Positions 24,003-33,244 of a stretch of DNA of 64,000 nucleotides are shown here, piece by piece. Numbering within the stretch: the first letter of the stretch is position 1; each line of letters opens with the position of its first letter. Location: positions 62,001 through 126,000 of the forward strand of contig SLTK01000002.1 in the NCBI GenBank assembly GCA_004347695.1, written 5' to 3'. The position numbers and the translations under genes are program-made. The notes under the pieces are model-generated. The model did not search any database and was not told the origin of the DNA. It saw nothing but the letters and a program-made list of their open reading frames with translations. The stretch is from Chloroflexota bacterium. Its GTDB lineage: Bacteria > Chloroflexota > Anaerolineae > Anaerolineales > Anaerolineaceae.

Positions 24003-26801
24003 TTACAAGTTGAGCCAACGAGCGGTCAGGGTCGGCAAATCGCGCAGTGAGCCCACCTGAACTTTACAATCCGGTAGTGAATCGAGAAAGGAACGACCGT
24101 AGCGCTTGGAAAGCAGGCGTTTGTCGAACACCGCCACTACCCCTCGGTCGGATTGGGTGCGAATCAAGCGGCCAAACCCCTGGCGAAAGCGTAAAATCGC
24201 CTCCGGCAAATGATATTCGTTGAAGGGGTCGTCAAAAGTTTCGGAGCGGGCTGCGATAATCGGGTCGGACGGCACGTCGAATGGCAGTTTGACGATCACC
24301 AGCACCGATAACGCCTCGCCGGGGATATCGACGCCTTCCCAGAAGGCGCGCGTGCCGAGCAAGACAGCCTTTTCGGTGCCGCGGAAGGTTTCCAGCAAGG
24401 TGTTGGCGGAAGCCCCTTCGCCCTGTTCGTAAACCTGGATATCCTCTTCAAGCAAGGGCGAGGTAATCGCCAGAGAGGTTTTTCGTAATTGTGCATACGA
24501 GGTAAACAGCACCAACATCCGGCCGCCAGTTGACTTTGCCAGCCGCACCAGAGATTGGTCCACCGCCCGCTGGTAACCGTTGGCATCGTTTGGCTCGGGG
24601 ATGTCGTTTGGCAGATACAGGAGGGTGGATGTCTCGTAATCAAAAGGCGATCCAAGCACCAATTCATCGGCCTCGTCGGCATTTAACCGGCTCTTGAGGT
24701 ACTCGAACTCGCCCTGGGTGGTCAGGGTAGCAGAAGTCACCACAATGCTGCTTTTTTCATGCCATAAAAACTGTTCCATCAGCGGGCCAATGTGCAGCGG
24801 TGCGATTTGCAGGGCCAGCCGATTGGTATTGGGTTGAATTTCAACCCAGTAGATGTAATTCGAATCCGGCTGCGAAACCAGCGCTGCCATGTAAGCCTGC
24901 GCTTCGGTCAGACGGCGGATGATATTGCCCAGATTGCCGATGGTGTCTTCCATTTCTTCGGGCGGCTGGTCAAATGTGTCCGTAACATTCTGGTGGATTT
25001 GCCCGGCCAAAATCAGCAGTTGGCTCATCGTCTGGCCAGTGGAATCCCAGGCCATTTCCACTTCAGTCCAGGCGGGCAAAGTGCGGGTTGCAGGCAAAAT
25101 GCGTACCTGCTGCCCGTAGGAACTGATCGGAGCGCCATCCCGGATGTGATCCATAAAGAAATCAACGGTGCGCAGGAATTGGGTCATCTGGTTTTCCAGG
25201 CGAAAAGCCAGGTCGGTGGCGCGTTGCATGGAGGTTGTAAGAGCCGCCAGTTCAGAGGGATTGAGGAGGTCATGCATCTGGTTCAGCAGCCGTCCCAAAA
25301 TGCCGCTGGAGGCGCCGCCCAATTCGCGCAGCATACGCGCCAGATCGTTCTGGGTGATTTTGTAACTGAGCGCATTGGTCGAAGCGGCTTCCAGGTGATG
25401 TCCCTCGTCAACGACCAAATAGGAATAATCAGGCAAGACGCGGTTGCCGGTGACCACGTCCGACAGCAGCAGCGCGTGGTTGACGATGATCAGATGAGCT
25501 GACTGAGCTGCCATGCGCGAGCGGTAGAAGGGGCAAGCGCCACCCGTGCGGCTCATACACACTTCAGCTTTGCAGCCTTCATCATCCGCCGAGAGCCGCG
25601 ACCAGACCTCGCGTTCCATCGGACCGTTTAGATTGATCTCGGAGCGGTCGCCGGAACCGCCTTCACTCAACCACACCAATACTTTGCCCAACACCCGGAT
25701 TTCATCGGCATTTTCTGGCGTGCGAGTGCGCAGCGCTTCCAGCCGGCGCGGACATAAGTAATTGGAGCGTCCCTTGAGTACCACAGCGCGCAAGTCGAGT
25801 CCAAGGGCATTCCGCAGGTCGGGAATATCTTTATTGATGAGTTGTTCCTGGAGGGTGATGGTATTGGTAGAAATCACAATGCGGGTATTGTTCTGCATCG
25901 ACCACAATGCAGCCGGAACCAAATACGCAAAGGACTTACCCGTTCCGGTACCTGCCTCGACCATCAGATGGTAACCGTCTGAAAAAGCGCGGGTGACTGC
26001 ACGCAGCATTTCCACTTGCTGCGAACGTTGCTCATAACCCTCGAAATAACGGGAAAAGGGTCCGCCGTACTCCAGCAGCGATGCCACCTCATCGACGTTG
26101 AGCGGAGTGAGCGTTTCGGGCGGGGTGAGTGGCGGTAATAATACTGCTGCCGTGGACGCGAAAAGCGCGCCGTAATCATGCTGCTGTACATGGCGTGCGC
26201 CAATCGGCTCGCGCGCCCTGGCGCGCATAATTTGGCCAAAGACCCAGCCGGCGTCCCAGTTCACCGACTCGCTGTCACGCACAATTTCAGCCAGCAGTTC
26301 GATCGGCATTTGAATTGCGCGTTCATACAGCTTCATATAAACGGCATGCGCCAGACGGGCGTCATCCAATGCCCGGTGCGAATTGGGGATCAGAATTCCC
26401 AGTATCTGACCGAGCGAACCGAGGTTATAGCGGCTGGCAGTTGGCATAAGCACGGCTGCCAGTTCGTAGGTGTCAATCGGTTCGGCCAATCCAAGGATTC
26501 CGCTTTTTCGCAAAAAACTCAGATCGAATTGCACATTATGCCCAACCACCGGAGAATCGCCCACAAAATCTGCCAATTCCTGAATGACAGCCTTGATGGG
26601 CGGGGCGTTGCGCACCATATCATTGCTGATGCCGGTTAACTGGGTAATCAGCGGCGGAATGACGCGGGCTGGATTTATGAGCGAGGTCCATTCTGCTTCA
26701 ACACGATTGCCGGAAAAACGTACGGCAGCTATTTCGATTATGGCGTCTTTTTGGGGATCAAGGCCGGTGGTTTCAAGGTCGATTGCGACGAGCGAAGGCA
26801 T
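24003..26801 (-). CDS. dinG: DinG-type helicase with N-terminal 3'-5' exonuclease domain
   Basis: A 932-residue fusion as in Bacillus DinG. Residues 1-170 form a DnaQ-like exonuclease with AIDLETTGLDP (DxE), HNVQFDLSFL and a late HRALDDARLA (H and D). The rest is an XPD/DinG superfamily 2 helicase: Walker A VEAGTGTGKSFAYL, DEGHH box VVDEGHHLE, and a four-cysteine region (NYLCPRRLE, then CKAEVCMSR and GACPFYRS) that could hold an iron-sulfur cluster. C-terminal motifs include GTRAFWEGVDIPGE and FRQGFGRLIRT. It acts on DNA or RNA-DNA structures in repair. TATAAT lies six bases before the ATG and there is no Shine-Dalgarno. The GH51 gene follows. Confidence 0.95.
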   Translation of the reverse strand: MPSLVAIDLETTGLDPQKDAIIEIAAVRFSGNRVEAEWTSLINPARVIPPLITQLTGISNDMVRNAPPIKAVIQELADFVGDSPVVGHNVQFDLSFLRKSGILGLAEPIDTYELAAVLMPTASRYNLGSLGQILGILIPNSHRALDDARLAHAVYMKLYERAIQMPIELLAEIVRDSESVNWDAGWVFGQIMRARAREPIGARHVQQHDYGALFASTAAVLLPPLTPPETLTPLNVDEVASLLEYGGPFSRYFEGYEQRSQQVEMLRAVTRAFSDGYHLMVEAGTGTGKSFAYLVPAALWSMQNNTRIVISTNTITLQEQLINKDIPDLRNALGLDLRAVVLKGRSNYLCPRRLEALRTRTPENADEIRVLGKVLVWLSEGGSGDRSEINLNGPMEREVWSRLSADDEGCKAEVCMSRTGGACPFYRSRMAAQSAHLIIVNHALLLSDVVTGNRVLPDYSYLVVDEGHHLEAASTNALSYKITQNDLARMLRELGGASSGILGRLLNQMHDLLNPSELAALTTSMQRATDLAFRLENQMTQFLRTVDFFMDHIRDGAPISSYGQQVRILPATRTLPAWTEVEMAWDSTGQTMSQLLILAGQIHQNVTDTFDQPPEEMEDTIGNLGNIIRRLTEAQAYMAALVSQPDSNYIYWVEIQPNTNRLALQIAPLHIGPLMEQFLWHEKSSIVVTSATLTTQGEFEYLKSRLNADEADELVLGSPFDYETSTLLYLPNDIPEPNDANGYQRAVDQSLVRLAKSTGGRMLVLFTSYAQLRKTSLAITSPLLEEDIQVYEQGEGASANTLLETFRGTEKAVLLGTRAFWEGVDIPGEALSVLVIVKLPFDVPSDPIIAARSETFDDPFNEYHLPEAILRFRQGFGRLIRTQSDRGVVAVFDKRLLSKRYGRSFLDSLPDCKVQVGSLRDLPTLTARWLNL

Positions 26802-26807
26802 GGAGGG

Positions 26808-26813
26808 ATTATA
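26808..26813 (-). promoter_or_regulatory. dinG -10 element, leaderless type
   Basis: A consensus TATAAT on the minus strand is separated from the dinG ATG (26801) by six bases (ccctcc). The predicted transcription start therefore coincides with the start codon. No clear -35 was identified. Confidence 0.6.
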
Positions 26814-26881
26814 CCATCTGCCTCCTGCGCAGAATCTTCAGCCTGTGGATAGGGTAAAATTGATCCCTGGAGTGAACCCCG

Positions 26882-27943
26882 ATGCCGATACCAACGATCG
26901 TTTTTGATGGCGGCGATACCTTAATTAAGGTTGACCCTGCCCAGACTGGCCCCATGATAGATTGGCCGGTGCTGGAAGCAGTGTCCGGGGTATCAGAAAT
27001 GCTGGCAGCATTGAATGGGCGCTACCGGCTGGTGGTCGGGTCGAACGCCGGCGATTCAGACGGCGCGAAGGTCAAGTCTGCCCTGGCACGTCTGGGAATG
27101 GATCGGGCGTTTGCCGCTTATTTTACCCCGGCAGAATTAAACGGCGCGCGCAAACCGGACCTGGCGTTCTTCCTGGCGCTGGAACAAAAATTGGGCGTTC
27201 CGCGGTCGGAAATTGTTATGGTGGGGGATAGTTACACCTTCGATATTCTGGGTGCAACTGGCGCCGGGTGGCGTTCCGTGTGGTTCAACCCGCGCGACGA
27301 AGTTGTTCCGACGCTGGCGCCTGAGCACTCGATAGAGATTCGTTCCATGAAGGATCTGCCTGCGGTTCTAAATCACCTGGACTTGCCTTCCATTGCCGAA
27401 TCACATACCTGGCTGGCGGGGCAGGGCGCCAGCGCCAACCTGCTGGTGCATGTTGACATGGTAGCTGCGCTTTCATACCAGATGGCTAACTGGCTGCGGC
27501 GGGCAGGTGAGAAGGTTGACCCGGTGCTGGCACATCGCGGCGGATTGCTGCACGACCTGGCAAAAATTACTGCGCGGCCGCTCAAAGCCAATCATGGTGC
27601 CTTTGCCGCGAAAATGCTGGCAGAGCGTGGCCAGCCAGAACTGGCGGAAATAGCGCGACGCCATATGTTGTTCAACCTGGTAGATACCTCGAACCCTCCC
27701 CGCAGCTGGGAAGAAAAGCTGGTGTACTTTGCTGACAAACTGGTCGAGAGCGGCCAGATTGTCCATTTCCACGACCGGCTGGCTGCATTGCGTGAACGCT
27801 ACAGGATTGTTACCCCTGAGGAAGAAATGAATGTGCTGGTCGCGGCCCTGAGCGCACTGGAAAGCGAAATCTGCCGGCCGTTATCCTGGACCCCGGCTGA
27901 ATTGTTGGAGCAACTCAAAACAGCCTATTTTGGCCGCCGCTAA
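26882..27943 (+). CDS. HAD hydrolase fused to an HD phosphohydrolase domain
   Basis: A 353-residue two-enzyme fusion. Residues 1-165 form a HAD phosphatase-like domain: motif I is FDGGDTLIK (nucleophile Asp; the usual +2 acid is Gly), motif II is VVGSNAG, and motifs III/IV are KPDLAFF and MVGDSYTFDILGA. Residues about 190-353 form an HD domain: NLLVHVDMVAALSY, then HRGGLLHDLAKIT (the HD pair) and YFADKLVE (late metal Asp). Such HD domains cleave phosphoesters of nucleotides. No signal peptide is present. It is divergent from dinG and convergent with the beta-lactamase-like gene, with only 8 bp between stops. The joint reaction is unknown; nucleotide clean-up is a reasonable guess. Confidence 0.8.
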   Translation: MPIPTIVFDGGDTLIKVDPAQTGPMIDWPVLEAVSGVSEMLAALNGRYRLVVGSNAGDSDGAKVKSALARLGMDRAFAAYFTPAELNGARKPDLAFFLALEQKLGVPRSEIVMVGDSYTFDILGATGAGWRSVWFNPRDEVVPTLAPEHSIEIRSMKDLPAVLNHLDLPSIAESHTWLAGQGASANLLVHVDMVAALSYQMANWLRRAGEKVDPVLAHRGGLLHDLAKITARPLKANHGAFAAKMLAERGQPELAEIARRHMLFNLVDTSNPPRSWEEKLVYFADKLVESGQIVHFHDRLAALRERYRIVTPEEEMNVLVAALSALESEICRPLSWTPAELLEQLKTAYFGRR

Positions 27944-27951
27944 GCAGTTGG

Positions 27952-29436
27952 TTATTGCCCGGCCAGGTTGTAATAGTTGTAAATCGACTGGGTGATGCTG
28001 GCAACCAATGCATTGGCTGGGTCGAACAACAATTGCTCCTGGTCGTACAGGTAAATGACAAAAATGAAATTGCCGCCGGGGGTATAGACGATGGCAGCGT
28101 CGCTGATGGTGTGGATCAAGCCATCCGCCGGGTCGGTCAGCCAGCCGTGCTTGTGCGCCACCTGCACGCCTTCGGGTACGCCGGCTTCGATCAATACAGC
28201 GATGCGGTTTTTGGTCAGATAACTGATCATCAAACGGCATTCTGACTGCGAAATCTGTCCGGGGAAAACGGCTGCGAAGGTCCCGCCGCCCGTTGACGCG
28301 CACTGGTACAGGTCATTGAGCAGCATGCCGGCTTCCACCGGGGTGGTCTGGTTGTAACGGTCAGGTTCAGCGGAGACGTCAGTGCGCGAGTTTGCCGGTG
28401 TATCATAATCTCGCAACAGGGCAGCGCCGGGGTAGAAAAAGCCGGCCATAAAGGTGCTCTCGTAACCCATTTTCTGCAAATCTTCGGTGACCGCTAATGG
28501 ACCAAGGCGGTTGTCGATCACTTCTTCCATCAATCGGTCGGCAGGATCATTTTCGGACAGTTCGATCATCGATTCCATCAGGCTGGTGATGTTGGCGGGC
28601 GAAGGTTCGTCCAGACGCCGAAAGGTGGAGATCATGATCGGGATTTTCATGGTGCTGGCAGCGGTAAAGGCAATGCCAGGGGCAATAATTTCGCCGGCGT
28701 TCCAGGCAAAATTAATTTCCTGCCCGGTTTGGATATCCAACAGGTAAATTTCTGCCAGACCTTCAAATTCGTTGACCGAGAGCACTTGCTGCATCATTAC
28801 CTGCAGATTAGGGAAGGAGGGCCGGGTCGGGTTTTGAATGGAGTAGGTCAGGTTGACCACTCGCCTTGTGGGGTTACGCATGGCGTCGGTGACCAGGATC
28901 ACCGCGCGGTTGAGATCGAGCACCGTGCCGGGCTTTCCTGGTGAGAAGGACGAGCTGCCGGGTACAGGTTGGGCCGGTGACGGCGACTTATCGTAGCGAG
29001 TGGCGACTTCGTCTCGTAAGTATGCGCGCAGACGCTCGTCAGAGGTCTCAGCCCGGAGTGGAATTTCGGCTGGTTCAGGCAGTTGGTTCCACAAAAAGCC
29101 CCAGAAGGCGTTCCAGAAAGGCAATGAAATACGCTGCTGGTCAGCGGCTGCCAGCATGCTTTCCACATCCAGCTTAAAACCGGCCACAGATGGTTTGATC
29201 TGCACCACTGCGTCGCCGTAACGCATTTCGACGGGCATGCTGTAAGCCTGAATCAGGCGTTCTGCAGTCTGTTGGCGGTTTAAACCGGCTACGGGTACCC
29301 CGGCGATCACGGTCCCGGCGGGGTAGGCAGATCGCAGGCGGCTGTATTGAATCAGTTGGAAAACAACCAGTAATAATCCAAGAAAAAGCACACCAATGGA
29401 AATCCATCTCAGGATGGCTGTATCACCGCGTCTCAA
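27952..29436 (-). CDS. Membrane-anchored class A beta-lactamase-like serine hydrolase
   Basis: A 494-residue protein. An N-terminal helix (about 8-28) anchors it. Residues 35-130 resemble the YoaR/VanW-associated peptidoglycan-binding domain (AGTVIAGVPVAGLNRQQTAERL). From about 220 on comes a class A beta-lactamase fold: catalytic AASTMKIP (SxxK), SENDPAD (SDN equivalent, here SEN), and HKHGW (KTG equivalent). It faces outside the membrane and may act on cell-wall peptides or beta-lactams. The start is TTG at 29436, six bases after a perfect AAGGAGG; the longer frame to 29628 includes a repeat palindrome and is rejected. Without the Glu166 region confirmed, antibiotic hydrolysis is uncertain. 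Confidence 0.82.
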   Translation of the reverse strand: MRRGDTAILRWISIGVLFLGLLLVVFQLIQYSRLRSAYPAGTVIAGVPVAGLNRQQTAERLIQAYSMPVEMRYGDAVVQIKPSVAGFKLDVESMLAAADQQRISLPFWNAFWGFLWNQLPEPAEIPLRAETSDERLRAYLRDEVATRYDKSPSPAQPVPGSSSFSPGKPGTVLDLNRAVILVTDAMRNPTRRVVNLTYSIQNPTRPSFPNLQVMMQQVLSVNEFEGLAEIYLLDIQTGQEINFAWNAGEIIAPGIAFTAASTMKIPIMISTFRRLDEPSPANITSLMESMIELSENDPADRLMEEVIDNRLGPLAVTEDLQKMGYESTFMAGFFYPGAALLRDYDTPANSRTDVSAEPDRYNQTTPVEAGMLLNDLYQCASTGGGTFAAVFPGQISQSECRLMISYLTKNRIAVLIEAGVPEGVQVAHKHGWLTDPADGLIHTISDAAIVYTPGGNFIFVIYLYDQEQLLFDPANALVASITQSIYNYYNLAGQ

Positions 29437-29495
29437 AACGAACCTCCTTGCATGATTGCATGCGAATTGTACCAGATTAGCGTAATAGAAAGCTT

Positions 29496-29523
29496 GCAGG
29501 GGCGGCTCGCGAGCCGCCCCTGC
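29496..29523. repeat. Perfect 28-bp palindrome, GCTCGCGAGC core (copy 3 of 3)
   Basis: GCAGGGGCGGCTCG followed directly by its exact complement, with no loop. It lies in the 293-bp gap between divergent genes, upstream of both. A GCCGCCGGCGG-like GC-rich stretch follows. Shares its core with 1963-1974 and 21564-21585. Confidence 0.8.
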
Positions 29524-29716
29524 TGATGTCGCCCCACCCGAAGGGTGCTCTGTGAGTGTGGGCCGCCGGCGGGAAAGGTGCGTTCGCCCCATTTCATTCG
29601 AGATGACTGCAATTTGTTCCCAAAGCACAACCGATTACTCAGGGCGAACAGCATCCTTATACGCGTCCCATCGGATTTACCATGACAATCAAGGTAATGT
29701 GCAGGCGTAGATCGGA

Positions 29717-29722
29717 TATACT
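29717..29722 (+). promoter_or_regulatory. -10 element, leaderless type
   Basis: TATACT is followed after seven bases by the ATG at 29730, with no Shine-Dalgarno in between. The expected transcription start falls on the start codon. The -35 is not clear. Confidence 0.5.
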
Positions 29723-29729
29723 ATGAATT

Positions 29730-31439
29730 ATGCAGGTCGACCGCAGCGAAGTGCTGGATATCCTCCGACAATGCCATATTTTTCACCGTCTGACCGACGA
29801 GCAACTTGAATCGGTAACAGACCGGGTCGAGGCATTTTTATATGAGGAAAAGCAGGCCATCTTCAACCAGGGCAGCGCTCCGGACGGCTTTTTCTTCGTT
29901 GTCAGCGGGCGAGTGCGGCTGGAAAGAACCCAGAAAAAAACAGTAGATTACGCGGTTCTCGAATCGCGAGACTATTTTGGCGAAGAAGCCCTGGCCGAAA
30001 AACCAGTACGGCGTCGCACGACGGCCACCGCTCTCTCGGAAGTAATTGTGCTGCGGCTCACGCCGGATGTATTGTCTGCTCTACGCCATGAATTCCCCGA
30101 AATCACGCTGCCGATACGGGTGGTATTAAACAGTTATCTGCTGTCCATGAATCTCAAGATGGACTGGCGCGCCCCGCGCGAGGTGGTCCATTTTATTGCC
30201 CGGCGGCATTGGCTGTTTTTGATCCTGAAACTGCTGCCTGCCATGGCAATTGGAACGCTGTTCACTGCCGTGCTGGTTTACCTGGCGATCGTCGTTCTAC
30301 CCGACTCTTCACTGCCTGTAATTCTGCTTGGCTTGACCTTGTTTGGATTGCTGATCTGGCTGGGTTGGCTGGCGTTGGATTGGGCCAACGATTATGCCGT
30401 GATCACGAACCGGCGGGTGGTCAAGCTGGAGAAGGTACTGCTCGTTTATGAAAGCCGCCAGGAGGTGCCGTTGGATGCGGTACTGGCAGATGATCTCAAA
30501 ACCGACCAGATCGGACGGCTGGTGGATTTCGGTAATATTCTGGTGCGCACCTACACCGGGGTGATTGTGCTCAACCGGCTGGCGCATCCACAGCAAGTGA
30601 TCAACCTGATCAACGAAATGCGCGGGCGGAAGAAGTTCCACCGCCGCACCGAGCAACTGGATCAAATCGACCGCACCATCCGCGAGCGCATCGAACACCT
30701 GCCCGGTGACAAGGGGATGTCAACGCCGGTAGATGTACCGGTGCATGTCAAAGCCGGAGTGCTGCAGGAATGGATGTCTCAACTTTTTCTGTTGCGCCTG
30801 GAAGAAGACGGCAACATCATCTATCGCACACACTGGTTTTTGCTGCTCAAAAGGACCAGCCTGCCGCTATTTTTATCCTTCATCCTGCTCGTCGGCGTGT
30901 TCCTCATCTGGCTGAATATCATTCCTTTCGGTGCATCGACGGGTACGCTGCTGTTTTTGATCCTTGGCCCGGCGTTGTTCCTGTGGCTGTTGTACCAATA
31001 TGTTGACTGGCGCAATGACCGCTATATTATTACTCCGGAACTGATAATGGATGTTTTCAAGAAGCCGCTGGGTACCGAGGAGAAAAAATCGGCCCCGTTG
31101 CGCAACATCCTCAGCATCGATTATGAACGAAAAAACCTGATCGCCCTGATCTTCAATTTTGGCACCGTTTATATTCGCGTCGGTGAATCCACATTCACTT
31201 TTGATAATGTGGTCAACCCGGCTGAGGTGCAGCGCGAGCTGTTCCAGAGTTTTATGGAGCTCAAGCAGCGTGACGAAGCCAGACTGGAGCAGGAACGCCA
31301 CGAGCAAATGGCGGATTGGATCGAGCGTTACCACAACTATATTGGAGGAGCGACTACCGAGAATCCGTTGGACGAGATTCCAGGGGAAGAAGACGCGGTT
31401 GAGGATGATCAGCCTGAAGGGCCGGAACAGGCATCCTGA
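29730..31439 (+). CDS. Cyclic-nucleotide-binding-domain membrane protein with two PH-like domains
   Basis: A 569-residue protein. Residues 8-140 form a cyclic nucleotide-binding domain (IFNQGSAPDGFFFVVSGRVRL, DYFGEEALAEKPVRRRTTATA; FGE and RRxxTA match the phosphate-binding cassette). Then come two similar halves, each a pair of membrane helices followed by a bacterial PH (bPH2/YdbT-like) domain: helices at about 160-215 with NDYAVITNRRVVKLEK, and at about 375-425 with NDRYIITPELIMDVFKK. A charged tail ends the protein. It probably responds to cAMP- or c-di-GMP-like ligands at the membrane; the output is unknown. It precedes def-recF on the same strand. Confidence 0.85.
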   Translation: MQVDRSEVLDILRQCHIFHRLTDEQLESVTDRVEAFLYEEKQAIFNQGSAPDGFFFVVSGRVRLERTQKKTVDYAVLESRDYFGEEALAEKPVRRRTTATALSEVIVLRLTPDVLSALRHEFPEITLPIRVVLNSYLLSMNLKMDWRAPREVVHFIARRHWLFLILKLLPAMAIGTLFTAVLVYLAIVVLPDSSLPVILLGLTLFGLLIWLGWLALDWANDYAVITNRRVVKLEKVLLVYESRQEVPLDAVLADDLKTDQIGRLVDFGNILVRTYTGVIVLNRLAHPQQVINLINEMRGRKKFHRRTEQLDQIDRTIRERIEHLPGDKGMSTPVDVPVHVKAGVLQEWMSQLFLLRLEEDGNIIYRTHWFLLLKRTSLPLFLSFILLVGVFLIWLNIIPFGASTGTLLFLILGPALFLWLLYQYVDWRNDRYIITPELIMDVFKKPLGTEEKKSAPLRNILSIDYERKNLIALIFNFGTVYIRVGESTFTFDNVVNPAEVQRELFQSFMELKQRDEARLEQERHEQMADWIERYHNYIGGATTENPLDEIPGEEDAVEDDQPEGPEQAS

Positions 31440-31451
31440 CGGTTTACGCGG

Positions 31452-31457
31452 TATAAT
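31452..31457 (+). promoter_or_regulatory. -10 element upstream of def
   Basis: TATAAT in the 65-bp gap between the membrane protein gene and def. A -35 is not obvious. It would give a leader of about 40 bases containing the AGGATGG ribosome site. Confidence 0.4.
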
Positions 31458-31504
31458 TTGGGGATTATTGCGGTAAATTGGTAAAAAATTAAAGGCAGGA
31501 TGGA

Positions 31505-32017
31505 ATGGCGTTACGAGAAATTGTCACAGTGCCGAACGACGTGCTGCGGCGAAAGGCCCGCAAGATCACCGAGTTCGATAAGGAATTGCAGAAAACGATC
31601 GACGATATGATCGAAACCATGCGCGAAGCCCCCGGAGTCGGGTTGGCAGCGCCGCAAGTAGGACTGTCGGAACGTCTGGTGGTTGTCGAATATGAAGAGG
31701 ACGACGAGAAAGAGGACAGCCCCAAAAAGTTGTATGTGGTGGTCAACCCGGAAGTCATCAGCACCTCTGAGGAAACGGAAATGGGGATCGAGGGGTGCCT
31801 GTCCATCCCTGGACTGGTCGGTGAAGTGGAACGCAGCCTTGAAATCGTGGTGCGCGGGCAAAATCGCCGCGGCCAGCCGGTAAAAATCAAGGCAAATGGT
31901 TGGCTGGCGCGCATTTTCCAGCATGAAATCGACCATCTGGATGGCATCCTTTACACCGACCGGGCTACCAAGGTCTGGAAGCCCGCTCCTGAAGAAGAAA
32001 ACATAGCCGCTGATTAG
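31505..32017 (+). CDS. def: Peptide deformylase
   Basis: A 170-residue metal hydrolase that removes the formyl group from new proteins. All three signature motifs are present: GVGLAAPQVG (about 44-53), EGCLSIPG (metal Cys), and QHEIDHLDG (HExxH with two metal His). A short acidic insert (EYEEDDEKEDSPKK) lies between motifs 1 and 2. AGGATGG precedes the ATG. recF follows 24 bp later, so the two are likely co-transcribed. Confidence 0.97.
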   Translation: MALREIVTVPNDVLRRKARKITEFDKELQKTIDDMIETMREAPGVGLAAPQVGLSERLVVVEYEEDDEKEDSPKKLYVVVNPEVISTSEETEMGIEGCLSIPGLVGEVERSLEIVVRGQNRRGQPVKIKANGWLARIFQHEIDHLDGILYTDRATKVWKPAPEEENIAAD

Positions 32018-32041
32018 GTTAAGCTCCCAGATTCAGCCCGT

Positions 32042-33244
32042 ATGTACCTTACGCAACTCTCTCTGACCAATTTTAGAGCTTTCACCCGCCTGGACATGGA
32101 AGTGCCCCGGCGGATTCTTTTATTGGTCGGGGATAACGCCCAGGGCAAAACCACCCTGCTGGAAGCGGTTTATTTTCTGGCGACTTTCACCTCATTCCAT
32201 GCAGCCAATGATCGACAACTCATCCAATTCACCAACAAGGATGAACCGCTGACAGTGGCCCGGTTGGTGGCGCAGTTCCAGCGCGGCGGTGATGAGCACC
32301 GCATGGAGGTCCGTCTAATTCGTGAAGCCAATGGCGGCAACGGTGGGCGGTTGCGTAAAGAAATCCTGGTCGATGGGGTCAAACGCAGCATGCAGGAAGC
32401 TCTTGGACAGTTCAATGCGGTCATATTCCTGCCGCAAATGACCCGGGTCATCGAAGGTGGGCCGGAAGAGCGCCGCCGGTATCTCAATCTGGCGCTGGCG
32501 CAGGTGATGCCGGGTTATGCCCAGGCTTTGAGCGAATACGCCCAGGCTTTGAGCCAGCGCAATGCGCTGCTCAAACAACTTGGCGAACGCGGCGGGGACT
32601 CCAGCCAACTGACCTATTGGGATAAGTTGCTCACAAGTAGAGGTGCAGTGTTAATCCAGGCACGGATTGCCGCCATCCAGGAGTTGGAGCGCCTGGTCAT
32701 GCGTTACCACGACTTGTTGACCGGCAGTACCGAGGTATTGCGCCTGCATTACCGTCCAGCCTATGATCCGCTTGCTCCGGCCAATGGGCAGGTTCAACTG
32801 CCCGTCGAGTTGGGGGCCGACCGCACCGGATTTACGCTGGAACAAATCCAGGAAGGATTCACCCGGCGTTTGCAGTCGTTGCGCCGGGAGGAGATTGCCC
32901 GCGGCATCACCACGATTGGGCCGCACCGCGACGAGTTGCGCTTTTTGGGTAACGGCATTGATCTGGGGGACTACGGCTCGCGCGGCCAGGTGCGCAGCAG
33001 CCTGCTGGCGCTCAAGCTGGCCGAAGTGGATTGGATGCGTGAAAAGACCGGACATTGGCCGGTGCTGCTATTGGATGAGACCCTGGCAGAATTAGACAAC
33101 AGCCGCAGGACCCAGTTGCTTTCGGCTTTGCAGGAAAGTGAGCAGGCGCTGTTGACCACCACCGACTTGAATTTGTTCGACCCCGACTTCGTCGCCCGCA
33201 GCAACGTCTGGCAGGTGCGCGCTGGTTTTGCTGCACCGGCTTAG
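32042..33244 (+). CDS. recF: DNA recombination/repair protein RecF
   Basis: A 400-residue SMC-like ATPase that loads RecA onto gapped DNA. Walker A is GDNAQGKTTLLEAVYFLA at about 30; the signature region is GSRGQVRSSLLALKLAEV; Walker B is PVLLLDETLAELD, followed by the TTTD motif. Length and order fit RecF. No ribosome site is obvious before the ATG. It is usually found beside dnaN or gyrB, but here it follows def. Its stop codon overlaps the rsmG stop by 4 bp on the opposite strand. Confidence 0.95.
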   Translation: MYLTQLSLTNFRAFTRLDMEVPRRILLLVGDNAQGKTTLLEAVYFLATFTSFHAANDRQLIQFTNKDEPLTVARLVAQFQRGGDEHRMEVRLIREANGGNGGRLRKEILVDGVKRSMQEALGQFNAVIFLPQMTRVIEGGPEERRRYLNLALAQVMPGYAQALSEYAQALSQRNALLKQLGERGGDSSQLTYWDKLLTSRGAVLIQARIAAIQELERLVMRYHDLLTGSTEVLRLHYRPAYDPLAPANGQVQLPVELGADRTGFTLEQIQEGFTRRLQSLRREEIARGITTIGPHRDELRFLGNGIDLGDYGSRGQVRSSLLALKLAEVDWMREKTGHWPVLLLDETLAELDNSRRTQLLSALQESEQALLTTTDLNLFDPDFVARSNVWQVRAGFAAPA

